A DNA stretch of 54,853 bases from Planctomycetota bacterium (GTDB lineage Bacteria; Planctomycetota; UBA11346), in assembly GCA_013816485.1 (NCBI GenBank), contig JACDEI010000010.1, positions 1-54,853 on the forward strand. The letters are read 5' to 3'. The notes under the pieces were generated by a model. It saw nothing but the letters and a program-made list of their open reading frames with translations. It made no database searches and was not told the origin of the DNA. Numbering within the stretch: position 1 is the stretch's first letter; every line of letters starts with the position of its first letter. Both the position numbers and the translations under genes were made by a program. Of this stretch, positions 41,700-50,174 are shown in pieces.

Positions 41700-42362
41700 T
41701 CAGGAACGTGGGTTACGTGCCACCAGCAACGCAATGGTTGCCGCCGCGAAACCGGCGCCGAAGCCGTTGTCGATGTTCACCACCGTGACCCCGGCCGAGC
41801 AGCTCGCGAGCATGGTGTTGAGCGCCGTATGCCCACCCGCCGCCACCCCGTACCCGATCGAGGTCGGACAGGCGATCACCGGGATATCGAGCAGTCCACC
41901 GACCACCGACGGCAGCGCTCCATCCATGCCAGCCACCACGATCACCGCGTGGCAACGGCGGATGGCGTCGAGGTGTTTCATGATGCGATGCAGACCAGCG
42001 ACACCGCTGTCGCGGAAACGCTCGACTCGCACGCCACGCATGACGAGCGTGACCGCGGCTTCTTCTGCCACCGGCTCATCGCTGGTGCCGGCGCTGACCA
42101 CCGCCACCGGACCGCACGTGGGCGTTGGCTCACCGACGGTGAAACAATGACTGCGCGGATGCGCACGACCTTGTTTGAGTGAATCCGTGAGCGCCGCCAA
42201 CGCGTCGTCGCTCGCGCGCGTCACCAACACCTTGCCGTGCGCTTCGACCAGGCGCGTCGCTGCGGCTAAGACTTCATTCACCGTCTTGCCGCCGCCGTAG
42301 ATCACCTCGGGAAAACCCTGGCGGCGATGGCGGTCGAAATCGAGGTCGAGGGTGTCGGTCAC
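41700..42362 (-). CDS. larB: Nickel-pincer nucleotide cofactor biosynthesis carboxylase
   Basis: A 220-residue LarB, which carboxylates nicotinic acid adenine dinucleotide and hydrolyses it to the biscarboxylated pyridinium mononucleotide, the first step of the cofactor of lactate racemase and related enzymes. The C-terminal AIR-carboxylase-like part is clear: AVVSAGTSDEPVAEEAA, VIVVAGMDGALPSVVGGL and VIACPTSIGYGVAAGGHTAL, closing with VVNIDNGFGAGFAA. The start is a GTG whose last base overlaps the larE stop as GTGA. LarC and LarA are not in the window. Confidence 0.93.
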   Translation of the reverse strand: MTDTLDLDFDRHRRQGFPEVIYGGGKTVNEVLAAATRLVEAHGKVLVTRASDDALAALTDSLKQGRAHPRSHCFTVGEPTPTCGPVAVVSAGTSDEPVAEEAAVTLVMRGVRVERFRDSGVAGLHRIMKHLDAIRRCHAVIVVAGMDGALPSVVGGLLDIPVIACPTSIGYGVAAGGHTALNTMLASCSAGVTVVNIDNGFGAGFAAATIALLVARNPRS

Positions 42363-43258
42363 TGATGTTTGTCCGATGTCCGATGTCCGATGTCCGATGT
42401 CTTGGAGAGCAGCGCGTTGAAGCCACCGCTGGTGAAACCAGCGAGGTCGATCGTCACGTTGGCATACCCGAGTGCGCGGATCGCCGGCACCACCGAATCG
42501 GTGAGCGCCACTAGGCGCGGCAGGTCGGCCTTCGGGACTTCGATGCGGCAGAGGAAGTTCTTGGTCGCGCTGCGCTCATCGCCGACGCGGTGATGACGGG
42601 CGCGGCACACGGGAAAACCACGGTCTTTGAGCACCTGTTCGGCCTGCTCGATCATGCGCAGTCCTGCGACCGTCACGCGCTCGCCATACGGCACCCGGCT
42701 CGACAGGCAGGGTTCGGCGGCACGGTTCCAGGTCGGCAGATCGCGCGCGCGGGAACGCTCACGCACGTCGACCTTGCTGAAGCCGAGATCTGCCAGCGGC
42801 CAACGTGCCCCAGCTTCGCGCGCCGCCTGCATGCCTGGGCGGTAATCACCGAGATCGTCAGCAATCGCGCCGATGAGCAGCGCGACCTCGCCACGCTCAC
42901 GTCGCGTCGCCGCGGCCAATCCGTTCATCGCGCGCAGCAACGCTGCCTTGCAGTGGTAACAACGTCGCCCGTCATTGGCGAGGTACTCCTCCTGCTCAAA
43001 CTCGTCGGTCGGTACCACGAGGTGACGGATGCCACGCTCACGGCAGAAGGCCTCGGCTTCGGCCAGACTCGTGCGCGCCAGACTCGGACTGTCGGCGGTC
43101 ACCGCGGTCACCCGCTCACCAAGCACCTCGCGCGCCACGTCGAGCAGGTAGGTCGAATCCACCCCCGCCGAGAACGCCACCATCACCTGCGACCAGGCGC
43201 GCAACGTGTCGCGCAGGCGGTCCTCCTTGGTCGTGGCGTCGGTGGTGGTGGTGGGCAT
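42359..43258 (-). CDS. larE: ATP-dependent sacrificial sulfur transferase
   Basis: A 299-residue LarE of the PP-loop ATPase family, which adenylates the LarB product and transfers sulfur to it. The PP-loop is FSAGVDSTYLL, and the block PTWNRAAEPCLSSRVPYGE contains the Cys at the place of the sulfur-donating cysteine of Lactobacillus LarE, so the single-use, sacrificial mechanism is predicted rather than the [4Fe-4S] version. AGGA lies eight bases before the ATG at 43258. The last ten or so codons run through a heptanucleotide tandem repeat, so the C-terminal tail is unlike the family. It is translationally coupled to larB. Confidence 0.93.
   Translation of the reverse strand: MPTTTTDATTKEDRLRDTLRAWSQVMVAFSAGVDSTYLLDVAREVLGERVTAVTADSPSLARTSLAEAEAFCRERGIRHLVVPTDEFEQEEYLANDGRRCYHCKAALLRAMNGLAAATRRERGEVALLIGAIADDLGDYRPGMQAAREAGARWPLADLGFSKVDVRERSRARDLPTWNRAAEPCLSSRVPYGERVTVAGLRMIEQAEQVLKDRGFPVCRARHHRVGDERSATKNFLCRIEVPKADLPRLVALTDSVVPAIRALGYANVTIDLAGFTSGGFNALLSKTSDIGHRTSDKHQ
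42370..42401 (+). repeat. Tandem heptanucleotide repeat TGTCCGA
   Basis: Four perfect copies of TGTCCGA and a partial fifth lie in the last codons of larE, a few bases before its stop codon and the overlapping larB start. Loss or gain of one copy would shift the larE frame at its very end. Confidence 0.9.
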
Positions 43259-43423
43259 GTCGGAATCCTGCCTGATCGGCGAAGGGAACAAGACCGGCGC
43301 GCATCATCGTCTACGCATCGCGGTGACGGAATCCGCTCGGTACCTGCCGGGAAGCGCGCCAGCATGCCGACGCGCTCAACGTCCCGCGCCACCAAACGAA
43401 TACCTTCGTCCCACGAGGTCCCC
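43259..43423. promoter_or_regulatory. Divergent larE / esterase intergenic region
   Basis: This 165-bp region separates larE (leftward) from the esterase gene (rightward) and must hold both promoters. GAGG lies just before the esterase ATG. I see no convincing -35/-10 pair, operator or riboswitch in it. Confidence 0.35.
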
Positions 43424-45157
43424 ATGTCGCTGCGCCTGCTGCTCCTGCCCTTCACCTGCATCCTGCTCCTGCCGGTGCCAAACATCAGTGCCGCCGAGGA
43501 CGATCAGGGACCGGACTCGCAGGAGCAGGCCGATGTGCCCAAGGGCACGGTGCAGGAGTTCAGTTGGAAGCAGAGCACGGTGTTCCCAGGCACTGAGCGG
43601 CAGTATTGGATCTACCTGCCGCCCGGCTTCGACAAGGCGCAGACCTATCCGCTGATGGTCTTCCAGGACGGCGGCGGTGCGGTGACTCCCAAGGGCCAGT
43701 ACCGCGTTCCCATCGTGCTCGACAATCTGATCCACAAAAAAGAAGTGCCGGCGATGGTCGCCTTGTTCATCAATCCCGGCAGCGTGCCGCCGGCGATCCC
43801 AGGCGCCGCTGGACGCAGCACGCGCAGTTTTGAGTACGACACGCCGAACGACCGCTACGCGACGTTCCTGATCGACGAGATGCTGCCCGAGGTCGCCAAG
43901 CTCGCGACCATCAGCGCCAAGCCCGAGGACCGTTGCATCGCTGGCGTGTCGAGCGGCGGCATTTGCGCCTTCACCGTCGCGTGGTTTAGACCCGACCAGT
44001 TCCGCAAGGTCATCACCGGCATCGGCAGCTTCACCAACATCCAAGGCGGCACGTGGTATCCTGGGGCGATCCGCAAGACCGAGCGCAAGCCGCTGAGGAT
44101 CTTTTTGCAGGAGAACACCAAGGATCTCGACAACGTCCACGGCTCGTGGCCGATCGCGAACCAGGATATGGTGGCCGCGCTTACCTTCGCCGGCTACGAC
44201 CTGAAAACCGTGTGGGGTCAGGGTGGCCACAGCGGCAAGCACCTCGGCGCGATCCTGCCCGATGCGCTGCGGTGGATCTGGCGTCCGATGGAAGCCGCGC
44301 CGAAGCCGACGCCGGAGGTGAAGCAGGACATCGCTATCCAGGGCCTGCTGATCGAGGGCCAGGAGTGGCAGGAGATCAAAGCCGACTTCAAGTTCGTCGA
44401 CGCGCCATGCGCGGATGCTGAGGGCAACCTCCACGTCAGCGATCTCGGTGGCGGCACCGGCATCCACAAGATCGCACCCGACGGCAGCGTCAGCGTGTGG
44501 AACAAGGACCTCACCGGCATCAGCGGCATGAAGTTCGGCGCTGACGGCCGGCTCTACGCCTGCCACAACAAAGAGAAACGCGTGATCGCCGTGGCCAAGG
44601 ACGGCACGGTCGAGGTGCTGATGAGCGACATCGGCTGCAACGACCTCGCGGTCGACAGCAAAGGCCGCGTCTACGTCACCGAGACCGGTAAGAAGCAGGT
44701 CGTCCTCATCGAAGGCGCGGGCAAACACCGCGTGGTCGCCAGCGGCATCACCGCACCGAATGGCCTGACGCTCTCACCCGACCAGGGCACACTCGCGGTC
44801 AGCGATTACGCCGGTGCTGCCGCGGTCGCGCTGCGCGTCGACGTCGATGGCAGTCTCAGCGCACCACTGCCGGTGATGCCGTACCGGGCGTTCGGCGGCA
44901 AGATCGAGGGCAAGGGCGACGGCATGACCTGCGATACGCGTGGACGCTGGTACGTCGCCAGCGCCAGTGGCATCCAGGTGTTTGATCCCAACGGTCGGCC
45001 CACCGGCCTGGTGCTCGCACCAACCACGGGAGCGGTCACCAGTACGGCGCTCGCCGGCAACTGGCTTTATGCGCTAACCGCCGGCAAGGTCTTCCGTCGG
45101 CAGGTGAACGCCAAGGGCTTCCTCGCCAGCGCGGCACCGTTCAAGCGCGAGGACTGA
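43424..45157 (+). CDS. Secreted esterase fused to SMP-30/gluconolactonase-like beta-propeller
   Basis: A 577-residue exported two-domain protein. After a signal peptide (LLLLPFTCILLLPVPNISA) comes an alpha/beta-hydrolase of the Fes/feruloyl-esterase type (about 35-295): RQYWIYLPPGF, LMVFQDGGGAV, nucleophile Ser in AGVSSGGICAF and the catalytic His in GQGGHSGKHLG. Residues about 310-577 are an SMP-30/gluconolactonase-like propeller (FVDAPCADAEGNLHVSD, GIHKIAPDGSVSVW, DLAVDSKGRVYVTETG, NGLTLSPDQGTLAVSDY). This pairing is frequent in planctomycetes and fits breakdown of plant or algal esters outside the cytoplasm. Upstream in-frame sequence is the shadow of larE. It converges with the following gene. 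Confidence 0.9.
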   Translation: MSLRLLLLPFTCILLLPVPNISAAEDDQGPDSQEQADVPKGTVQEFSWKQSTVFPGTERQYWIYLPPGFDKAQTYPLMVFQDGGGAVTPKGQYRVPIVLDNLIHKKEVPAMVALFINPGSVPPAIPGAAGRSTRSFEYDTPNDRYATFLIDEMLPEVAKLATISAKPEDRCIAGVSSGGICAFTVAWFRPDQFRKVITGIGSFTNIQGGTWYPGAIRKTERKPLRIFLQENTKDLDNVHGSWPIANQDMVAALTFAGYDLKTVWGQGGHSGKHLGAILPDALRWIWRPMEAAPKPTPEVKQDIAIQGLLIEGQEWQEIKADFKFVDAPCADAEGNLHVSDLGGGTGIHKIAPDGSVSVWNKDLTGISGMKFGADGRLYACHNKEKRVIAVAKDGTVEVLMSDIGCNDLAVDSKGRVYVTETGKKQVVLIEGAGKHRVVASGITAPNGLTLSPDQGTLAVSDYAGAAAVALRVDVDGSLSAPLPVMPYRAFGGKIEGKGDGMTCDTRGRWYVASASGIQVFDPNGRPTGLVLAPTTGAVTSTALAGNWLYALTAGKVFRRQVNAKGFLASAAPFKRED

Positions 45158-45175
45158 CCTCTGCCTCGTCGCTCT

Positions 45176-47146
45176 TCACGGGGTCTTCCACCACTCCTTC
45201 AGATCCGTGGTGATGGTGGAACGGACCTCCTTGCTGCTGTCGGGCGGTAGCACGATCAATTCGCCGAGCGAACCGCCGAACGGATCGCTGGGTTTGTCTG
45301 CCCAATACAGACCACCGACGATGGTTGGTCCGTCCGGCACAATGGTCTCATGTGAGACGGTGGCCTTGGCGACCTCTTTGCCATCGAGACGCAGGGTAAG
45401 CTGACGACGGTTGCTTCCACCAAGTGAACTATGCCACAGCAACAAACGTCCGCGGGTGATGGGAACGGTGAGCATGGTGAAATCCTTGGGCTGTCCGACC
45501 CACCATTCACACGTTCCTTTGCCGCCGCGATCGACGATGGGGTAATAGGCATCGGATTCGCCGCTGTAATTGCTCTTCGAACCCATGATCGCCTGGGTGC
45601 CGTTGCCCTGTGGGACCACTTTCACCAGTGCATACAGGCAACCGATCGGGATGCCGGCGGGTGTCGACAGGTGGTCGAAGCGTGAGCGGTCGAAGACCAT
45701 CACCGTGCGGGAGTTTTCCGTCTGCAGCGAGCCATCGACCATGATACGCGGTTGTTGGTCGCGTCCTTTCTGCTGCAGATGGTGTTGATTGCCGGATTGA
45801 TCGTACCAGGCAACCACATGCGCACTGCCGTCACGGGTGAACGCTGTCAGGGCGGCGGTGTCGAGCGCACCAGCGGCGGTGAGGCCGACATCCTTTTCGG
45901 CGTGGTCGCCGCTGCGACGAATACGCAGCAACGGGCCGGTGTAACCACCGACCAACAGGCGGGTGCTCCAGGCGGCCACGGGCTTGGGTGCAATGCCTGG
46001 GACAAACAGAGTCTTCGCTGATGCCACCACCGGTTGTGCGATTGCAGGAGCGGTCGTTGACGATGGTGCGGGCGGTGGGGACTTGGTCGGAGATGTCTGT
46101 GTTTGCGTGGGGCTTGGTGCGACCACCTCAGGTGCGGCGACGTTCACCCCGGTGGTACTACGGAGGAACAACAACAGCACGCCCCCCAGCACCAGCGCGC
46201 CGCCGAGCAGTGTGGGGATCAGTCCAGAACGCGAGGGACGATCCGGGTACTCCTCAAGCGACGGCGCGCGGGCGACGCCGTCGTCGAGCACCAGTTGGCG
46301 GCGTGTCGGCGTCGAGCGTGTGGGGGTCCTGGGCATGCGGCTTGCCGGTTGAGGATTGGTTGGTCGGCGCGTTGGCGCCGTAACGCTCGGCGTGGGCTGC
46401 CTGGGCAAGGTGGGCAGTTCGATGGCTAACTCAGGGGCGTGCCAAGCCGCGGCGATCAGATGCAGGCGTGCAGCGCGCACTGCGCGCAGGGCCAGACCCA
46501 TGTCATCGAGCAGGCGGCCACGCAACGCGCCGAGGCCATCGACCGCGCTACTGCTACCACACACCAAGCCATCAATTGCGCGGTAGTCCGCCGGTTCGAG
46601 CGCACCGCCACTGGCGTCGCCAGTCCAATCGAGTTGCCGACAGGCGGTCTGCACCGCCAAGCTGAGGTCGTCGAGCGACAGGTGACGCTGCAGTGCGATC
46701 TGGGTCAGGGGCACACCGTTGGTGAAACGCACCACCAGCAGATCGGTCGCACCCTTGGCCATCCAGCGCAGACGACCGTTGAGCGCGGCCACCGGATCGG
46801 CGTCGACCGGTACCGTCACCAGCCGTTCGCGACCGGAAGACACCAGCAGGCGCAGGATGGGATCACCGGAAAACCCAGGGTTGCGCTCCAGTTCTTCCAG
46901 ACGTTGGGCAATCAGTTCGCGCAATCGTCCACGCAGCCAGCGCAAAGGCTCAGCGACCGCGACGGCGGTCAGGGTGTTCGCCGTTGCGGTGCTCAGACGC
47001 AGGATCACCGCATCGACTTCGCGCAGCGTCGGCAGGAAGATCGCCGCCGTCAGGCGCAGCGGACGCTGGACCTGCAGCAGCCACCGCCGCAAGGATTCCG
47101 CGTCGCCGGCCAGTGCCGCTGTGATCAGTGCCGAAGCGTCGTCCAT
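45176..47146 (-). CDS. Sigma-like / anti-sigma-like / arabinofuranosidase-like membrane fusion protein
   Basis: A 656-residue protein read as four parts. Residues 1-175 resemble a diverged ECF sigma factor: LITAALAGDAESLRRWL and WLRGRLRELIAQRLEELER for region 2, WMAKGATDLLVVRFTNGVP then LTQIALQRHLSLDDL for region 4. Residues 182-240 resemble the N-terminal part of FecR-type anti-sigma proteins (AIDGLVCGSSSAVDGLGALR, ending LHLIAAAWHA). A Pro/Thr-rich stretch and a membrane helix (308-328) follow. The external domain (about 400-650) resembles the arabinofuranosidase-B-type lectin-like fold (GPLLRIRRSGDHAEKDVG, LDTAALTAF, WYDQSGNQHHL). The start at 47146 is preferred because earlier codons are not protein-like. 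The sigma and anti-sigma readings are by pattern only. Confidence 0.6.
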   Translation of the reverse strand: MDDASALITAALAGDAESLRRWLLQVQRPLRLTAAIFLPTLREVDAVILRLSTATANTLTAVAVAEPLRWLRGRLRELIAQRLEELERNPGFSGDPILRLLVSSGRERLVTVPVDADPVAALNGRLRWMAKGATDLLVVRFTNGVPLTQIALQRHLSLDDLSLAVQTACRQLDWTGDASGGALEPADYRAIDGLVCGSSSAVDGLGALRGRLLDDMGLALRAVRAARLHLIAAAWHAPELAIELPTLPRQPTPSVTAPTRRPTNPQPASRMPRTPTRSTPTRRQLVLDDGVARAPSLEEYPDRPSRSGLIPTLLGGALVLGGVLLLFLRSTTGVNVAAPEVVAPSPTQTQTSPTKSPPPAPSSTTAPAIAQPVVASAKTLFVPGIAPKPVAAWSTRLLVGGYTGPLLRIRRSGDHAEKDVGLTAAGALDTAALTAFTRDGSAHVVAWYDQSGNQHHLQQKGRDQQPRIMVDGSLQTENSRTVMVFDRSRFDHLSTPAGIPIGCLYALVKVVPQGNGTQAIMGSKSNYSGESDAYYPIVDRGGKGTCEWWVGQPKDFTMLTVPITRGRLLLWHSSLGGSNRRQLTLRLDGKEVAKATVSHETIVPDGPTIVGGLYWADKPSDPFGGSLGELIVLPPDSSKEVRSTITTDLKEWWKTP

Positions 47147-47274
47147 TCCATCCACGCTACCAGTGTACCACCAAATCGCGCAAGGGGGGGGGCTCGTACA
47201 GCGGTAGAACGGGGCGGTCAGGACCTCAGGTGCCGCAATCATAGGTCTTTGTCGTCATCGGGGCTTTGCCGTCA

Positions 47275-48264
47275 TCAGGGCTTGGTTGTCAGCGGCCCGA
47301 TGTAGCTGGTGGCCACCACCACGTGGTCGAACCACACCTGCGTCACCTCGCTGTTCATCGTGGCGCCGGTGCGATTCTGGTACTGGTCATGGCCGCCGAA
47401 GACCTGCTCCATGTAGTAGAGCAGCCAAAAGACGTTGGGCTTCACCGCGCCATCCGTGCGCCATTGGTACCCTGGAAACGGCTCACCCGCGCCGTTAACG
47501 AAACGATCACGCTTCCATGCGCCGGTCGCGCTGCCCGGAGCCCAGCGGCCGATGAGCACGCCGTCGACCCAGAATGCCTGTTCACCGTCGCTCGCTTCCG
47601 GCGTGGAGTTGGCCTTGACCATGAACTCGACGCACTGCCAACGATCGCGCGGTATCTGCGCGGGTTTCTCCGGCGCGAAGCTGTTGCCATAGAAACTCGT
47701 GCCCTGCGCTCCCTGCCAGCTCTTCATGCCCTGCCAGTAGGTGTAGAAGTGCCACACGCCGGGTGGCTCGTATTTCCCATAGCCGGATTCCGGTTCGATG
47801 CCGGTCTGGAAGCTCTTGGTGCCGTCGTGGAGTTTGCCCGCTTCGCCCTGTGGCCAACGCGGCGAATCACGCCACGCGCCGATCTTGACGAAGTGATGCA
47901 CGTACGGGTGGTCCTTGGCGAACTTCACATAGAAGCGCGCGTGCATGGTATCCGCGCCACGTTCGAAGAGTTTCCACAGATGGCCGCCATCGTTCTTGCC
48001 CTTGGTCGCGGTCATCTGGAGTGACTGCTTGCCTGGGCTGCCCGTCGGCACGTTATCGCTGAAGGCGAAGACCTCCTGTTTAGGATTCTTGGCTTCGGTC
48101 CAGCGTTTGTTCATCCCCTCGATGGTCGGCGATTCGAAATCCTCGACGAACAGCACGGCGGGATGGTTGGCGATGTCGACATCGCCAGGATGGCGCGCGG
48201 CGATGCCCTCGAGCTCTGCAGCAGTCAGGCCAGTGAACAGGAGCAGCAGGAGGGGGATACGCAT
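47275..48264 (-). CDS. Secreted lectin-fold protein, polysaccharide-lyase-like
   Basis: A 329-residue exported protein with a short signal peptide (MRIPLLLLLFTGLTA). The mature part is rich in aromatic and Gly residues with strand patterns (FVEDFESPTIEGMNKRW, ARFYVKFAKDHPYVHHFVKI, WQCVEFMVKANST, AFWVDGVLIGRW, TQVWFDHVVVATSYIG) of a concanavalin-like jelly roll as in PL14-type polysaccharide lyases and related carbohydrate-binding proteins. I cannot name catalytic residues. GAGGA precedes the ATG. It lies immediately upstream, on the same strand, of the fusion protein with an arabinofuranosidase-like sensor, which hints at a shared glycan theme. Confidence 0.6.
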   Translation of the reverse strand: MRIPLLLLLFTGLTAAELEGIAARHPGDVDIANHPAVLFVEDFESPTIEGMNKRWTEAKNPKQEVFAFSDNVPTGSPGKQSLQMTATKGKNDGGHLWKLFERGADTMHARFYVKFAKDHPYVHHFVKIGAWRDSPRWPQGEAGKLHDGTKSFQTGIEPESGYGKYEPPGVWHFYTYWQGMKSWQGAQGTSFYGNSFAPEKPAQIPRDRWQCVEFMVKANSTPEASDGEQAFWVDGVLIGRWAPGSATGAWKRDRFVNGAGEPFPGYQWRTDGAVKPNVFWLLYYMEQVFGGHDQYQNRTGATMNSEVTQVWFDHVVVATSYIGPLTTKP

Positions 48265-48324
48265 GACGATCCTCGCAGACAGGGAGTACGAGGAGTCTGG
48301 CGATCTGCTGAGTGGAGCCGTCGT

Positions 48325-48900
48325 TTACGGTTGCAGTTCCCGTCGACGGGCGCGCCACTGCACCCACGCTCCTGCTGGAATGGTGATCAGTCCCACCACC
48401 AGCGCGAGCACCAGTCCCTCGCCTTGTGAGACCGGCTGGCAAAGGATGGCCATGCCGGTGAGCATGCCCAGGTATCCCAACAGCACCGTCTGGATGATCG
48501 CCCCGATCGCCGCGGTGTGCCAGCCGATGTAGGCGGCGACCACGCCGGCACCGCAGCCGACACCATAGGCCACTGCCGGTAGTCCCGGCAGCGCACTGAG
48601 CAGCGCGCCGATGGTGATTCCCGCAGCCAGGACGCAGGCCTGGAGCGCGGCGAGGAACGGATACGCGAACCAGCCGAGCACGCCACCGAGCACGCCGCAC
48701 GATAGCGCGGTGATCCACGCCCACATCGTTGGCAGGTGGCCCTGGGTCAGGAACAGCACCGCGCCGATGACCAGCCCGGCGGTGAACAACATGGTGGTCC
48801 AACGGATCAGCCGCCACCCCATCAGCAGCGGCAGGAAGCTGCCGGCGATGAACAACACGCCGACCCACGCTGGTTCGCTGCTCAGCGCAGGCACCGCCAT
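48325..48900 (-). CDS. Polytopic inner-membrane protein (DUF4203-like)
   Basis: A 191-residue membrane protein with about six or seven hydrophobic helices (for example VGVLFIAGSFLPLLMGW, MLFTAGLVIGAVLFL, ALQACVLAAGITIGALL, YGVGCGAGVVAAYIGW, VLALVVGLITIPAGAWV) and a short basic C-terminal tail (QWRARRREL). Its Gly/Ala-rich helices resemble DUF4203/TMEM198-like proteins, of unknown function. The ATG shares its A with the rarA stop codon (TGATG), so it is translated together with rarA. Confidence 0.65.
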   Translation of the reverse strand: MAVPALSSEPAWVGVLFIAGSFLPLLMGWRLIRWTTMLFTAGLVIGAVLFLTQGHLPTMWAWITALSCGVLGGVLGWFAYPFLAALQACVLAAGITIGALLSALPGLPAVAYGVGCGAGVVAAYIGWHTAAIGAIIQTVLLGYLGMLTGMAILCQPVSQGEGLVLALVVGLITIPAGAWVQWRARRRELQP

Positions 48901-50174
48901 CAGCTCCGCGGCTTGCGCCGCGCCTCCCACCATTCCAGACGTTTGGCGAGATCCTTCTCGAAGCCGAACGGTCCCGGGGTGTAGAACTTCTGGCCGAGCA
49001 GTTCATCTGGCAGGCACTGTTGCCCGGCGAAATGCTCCGGCGTGTCGTGGTCGTAGACGTAGCCGTCTTTGTAACCGAGTTGTTTCATTAGTTCGTTCGG
49101 CGCATTGCGCAGGAACAGCGGAACGCTGGCGCCGGGATGATTGCGCACGGCTTCGGCGGCACTGAAATAGGACTTGGTGGTGTTCGACTTCGGTGCAGTG
49201 GCACAGGCGATGGTGGCCTGGGTCAGGGGATAGATGGCTTCCGGCAGGCCGATTTTTTCCACCGCCAACAAGGCCGAGGTCGCGGTGCCCAATACCTGCG
49301 GATCCGCCAGGCCAACATCCTCGCTGGCGAAGATCACCAGGCGACGGGCGATGAACATCGGATCCTCGCCGGCTTCGACCTGCCGCGCGAGGTAGTAGAG
49401 CGCCGCCTGCACATCGCTCGCGCGCATGCTCTTGATGAAAGCGCTGGCGACATCGTAGTGGTTCTCGCCGTCGCGATCGTGATCGCTGACCGGCGAGGAG
49501 GCGACCTGCGCCACCGTCGCGGCGTCGACGGGATCAGGTTTCGTCAACGCCCAGGCACCATCAAGGATCACCAGCAATCGCCGACCGTCACCGGCGCTCA
49601 TGCGCAGGAGCGGATCACGTGCCGCGTCGGCGACGCACAGTCCAGGGAGTCCATCGGGATGGTTCGCCGCGCGATCGATCAGTGCAGTGAGCGCCGCACC
49701 ATCGAGGCCGTTGAGTTGGAAGACGCGGCAGCGTGAAAGCAGTGCGCGATTGACGGAAAAACTGGGATTTTCCGTGGTCGCGCCGACCAGCACCACCGTG
49801 CCGGATTCGACGTGTGGCAGGAGTGCATCCTGCTGGGCCTTGTTGAAACGGTGAATCTCGTCGACGAACAGCAACGTGCGTTGCCCGAGCGCCGCAACCT
49901 TGCCCGCTTCATCGATGAGCTTGCGCAGTTCTGGCACGCCACCGAGCACCGCACTGAAAGGCATGAAGCGCAGCGCCAGTTTTTCCGCCAGCAGCCGCGC
50001 GAGCGTGGTCTTACCGCAGCCGGGTGGTCCCCACAGCAGCAGGCTCGGCAGGTGTCCCGCTGCCAGCAGCCGGCTGAGGATGCCCTGCGGCCCCAGCAGG
50101 TGCGGCTGGCCGACAACTTCATCGAGGGTCGCCGGACGGATGCGCTCGGCGAGTGGGGCCGTCATCGCGCTCAC
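48900..50174 (-). CDS. rarA: Replication-associated recombination protein A (RarA/MgsA AAA+ ATPase)
   Basis: A 424-residue AAA+ ATPase related to clamp loaders that acts at stalled replication forks. Walker A is GPPGCGKTTLA (about residues 49-59), Walker B FVDEIHRFNKAQQDALL, and sensor GATTENPSFSVN. The C-terminal tetramerisation part is recognised by IKSMRASDVQAALYYLAR, FASEDVGLADPQ and YPLTQATIACATAPKSN. Length is normal. The start is a GTG at 50174 that overlaps the DUF1573 stop as GTGA; an ATG three codons in is possible. Confidence 0.95.
   Translation of the reverse strand: MSAMTAPLAERIRPATLDEVVGQPHLLGPQGILSRLLAAGHLPSLLLWGPPGCGKTTLARLLAEKLALRFMPFSAVLGGVPELRKLIDEAGKVAALGQRTLLFVDEIHRFNKAQQDALLPHVESGTVVLVGATTENPSFSVNRALLSRCRVFQLNGLDGAALTALIDRAANHPDGLPGLCVADAARDPLLRMSAGDGRRLLVILDGAWALTKPDPVDAATVAQVASSPVSDHDRDGENHYDVASAFIKSMRASDVQAALYYLARQVEAGEDPMFIARRLVIFASEDVGLADPQVLGTATSALLAVEKIGLPEAIYPLTQATIACATAPKSNTTKSYFSAAEAVRNHPGASVPLFLRNAPNELMKQLGYKDGYVYDHDTPEHFAGQQCLPDELLGQKFYTPGPFGFEKDLAKRLEWWEARRKPRS

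Noticed and set aside
43259..43423. Riboswitch in the larE/esterase gap
   Set aside because: No known riboswitch core or convincing multi-stem structure could be recognised by eye.
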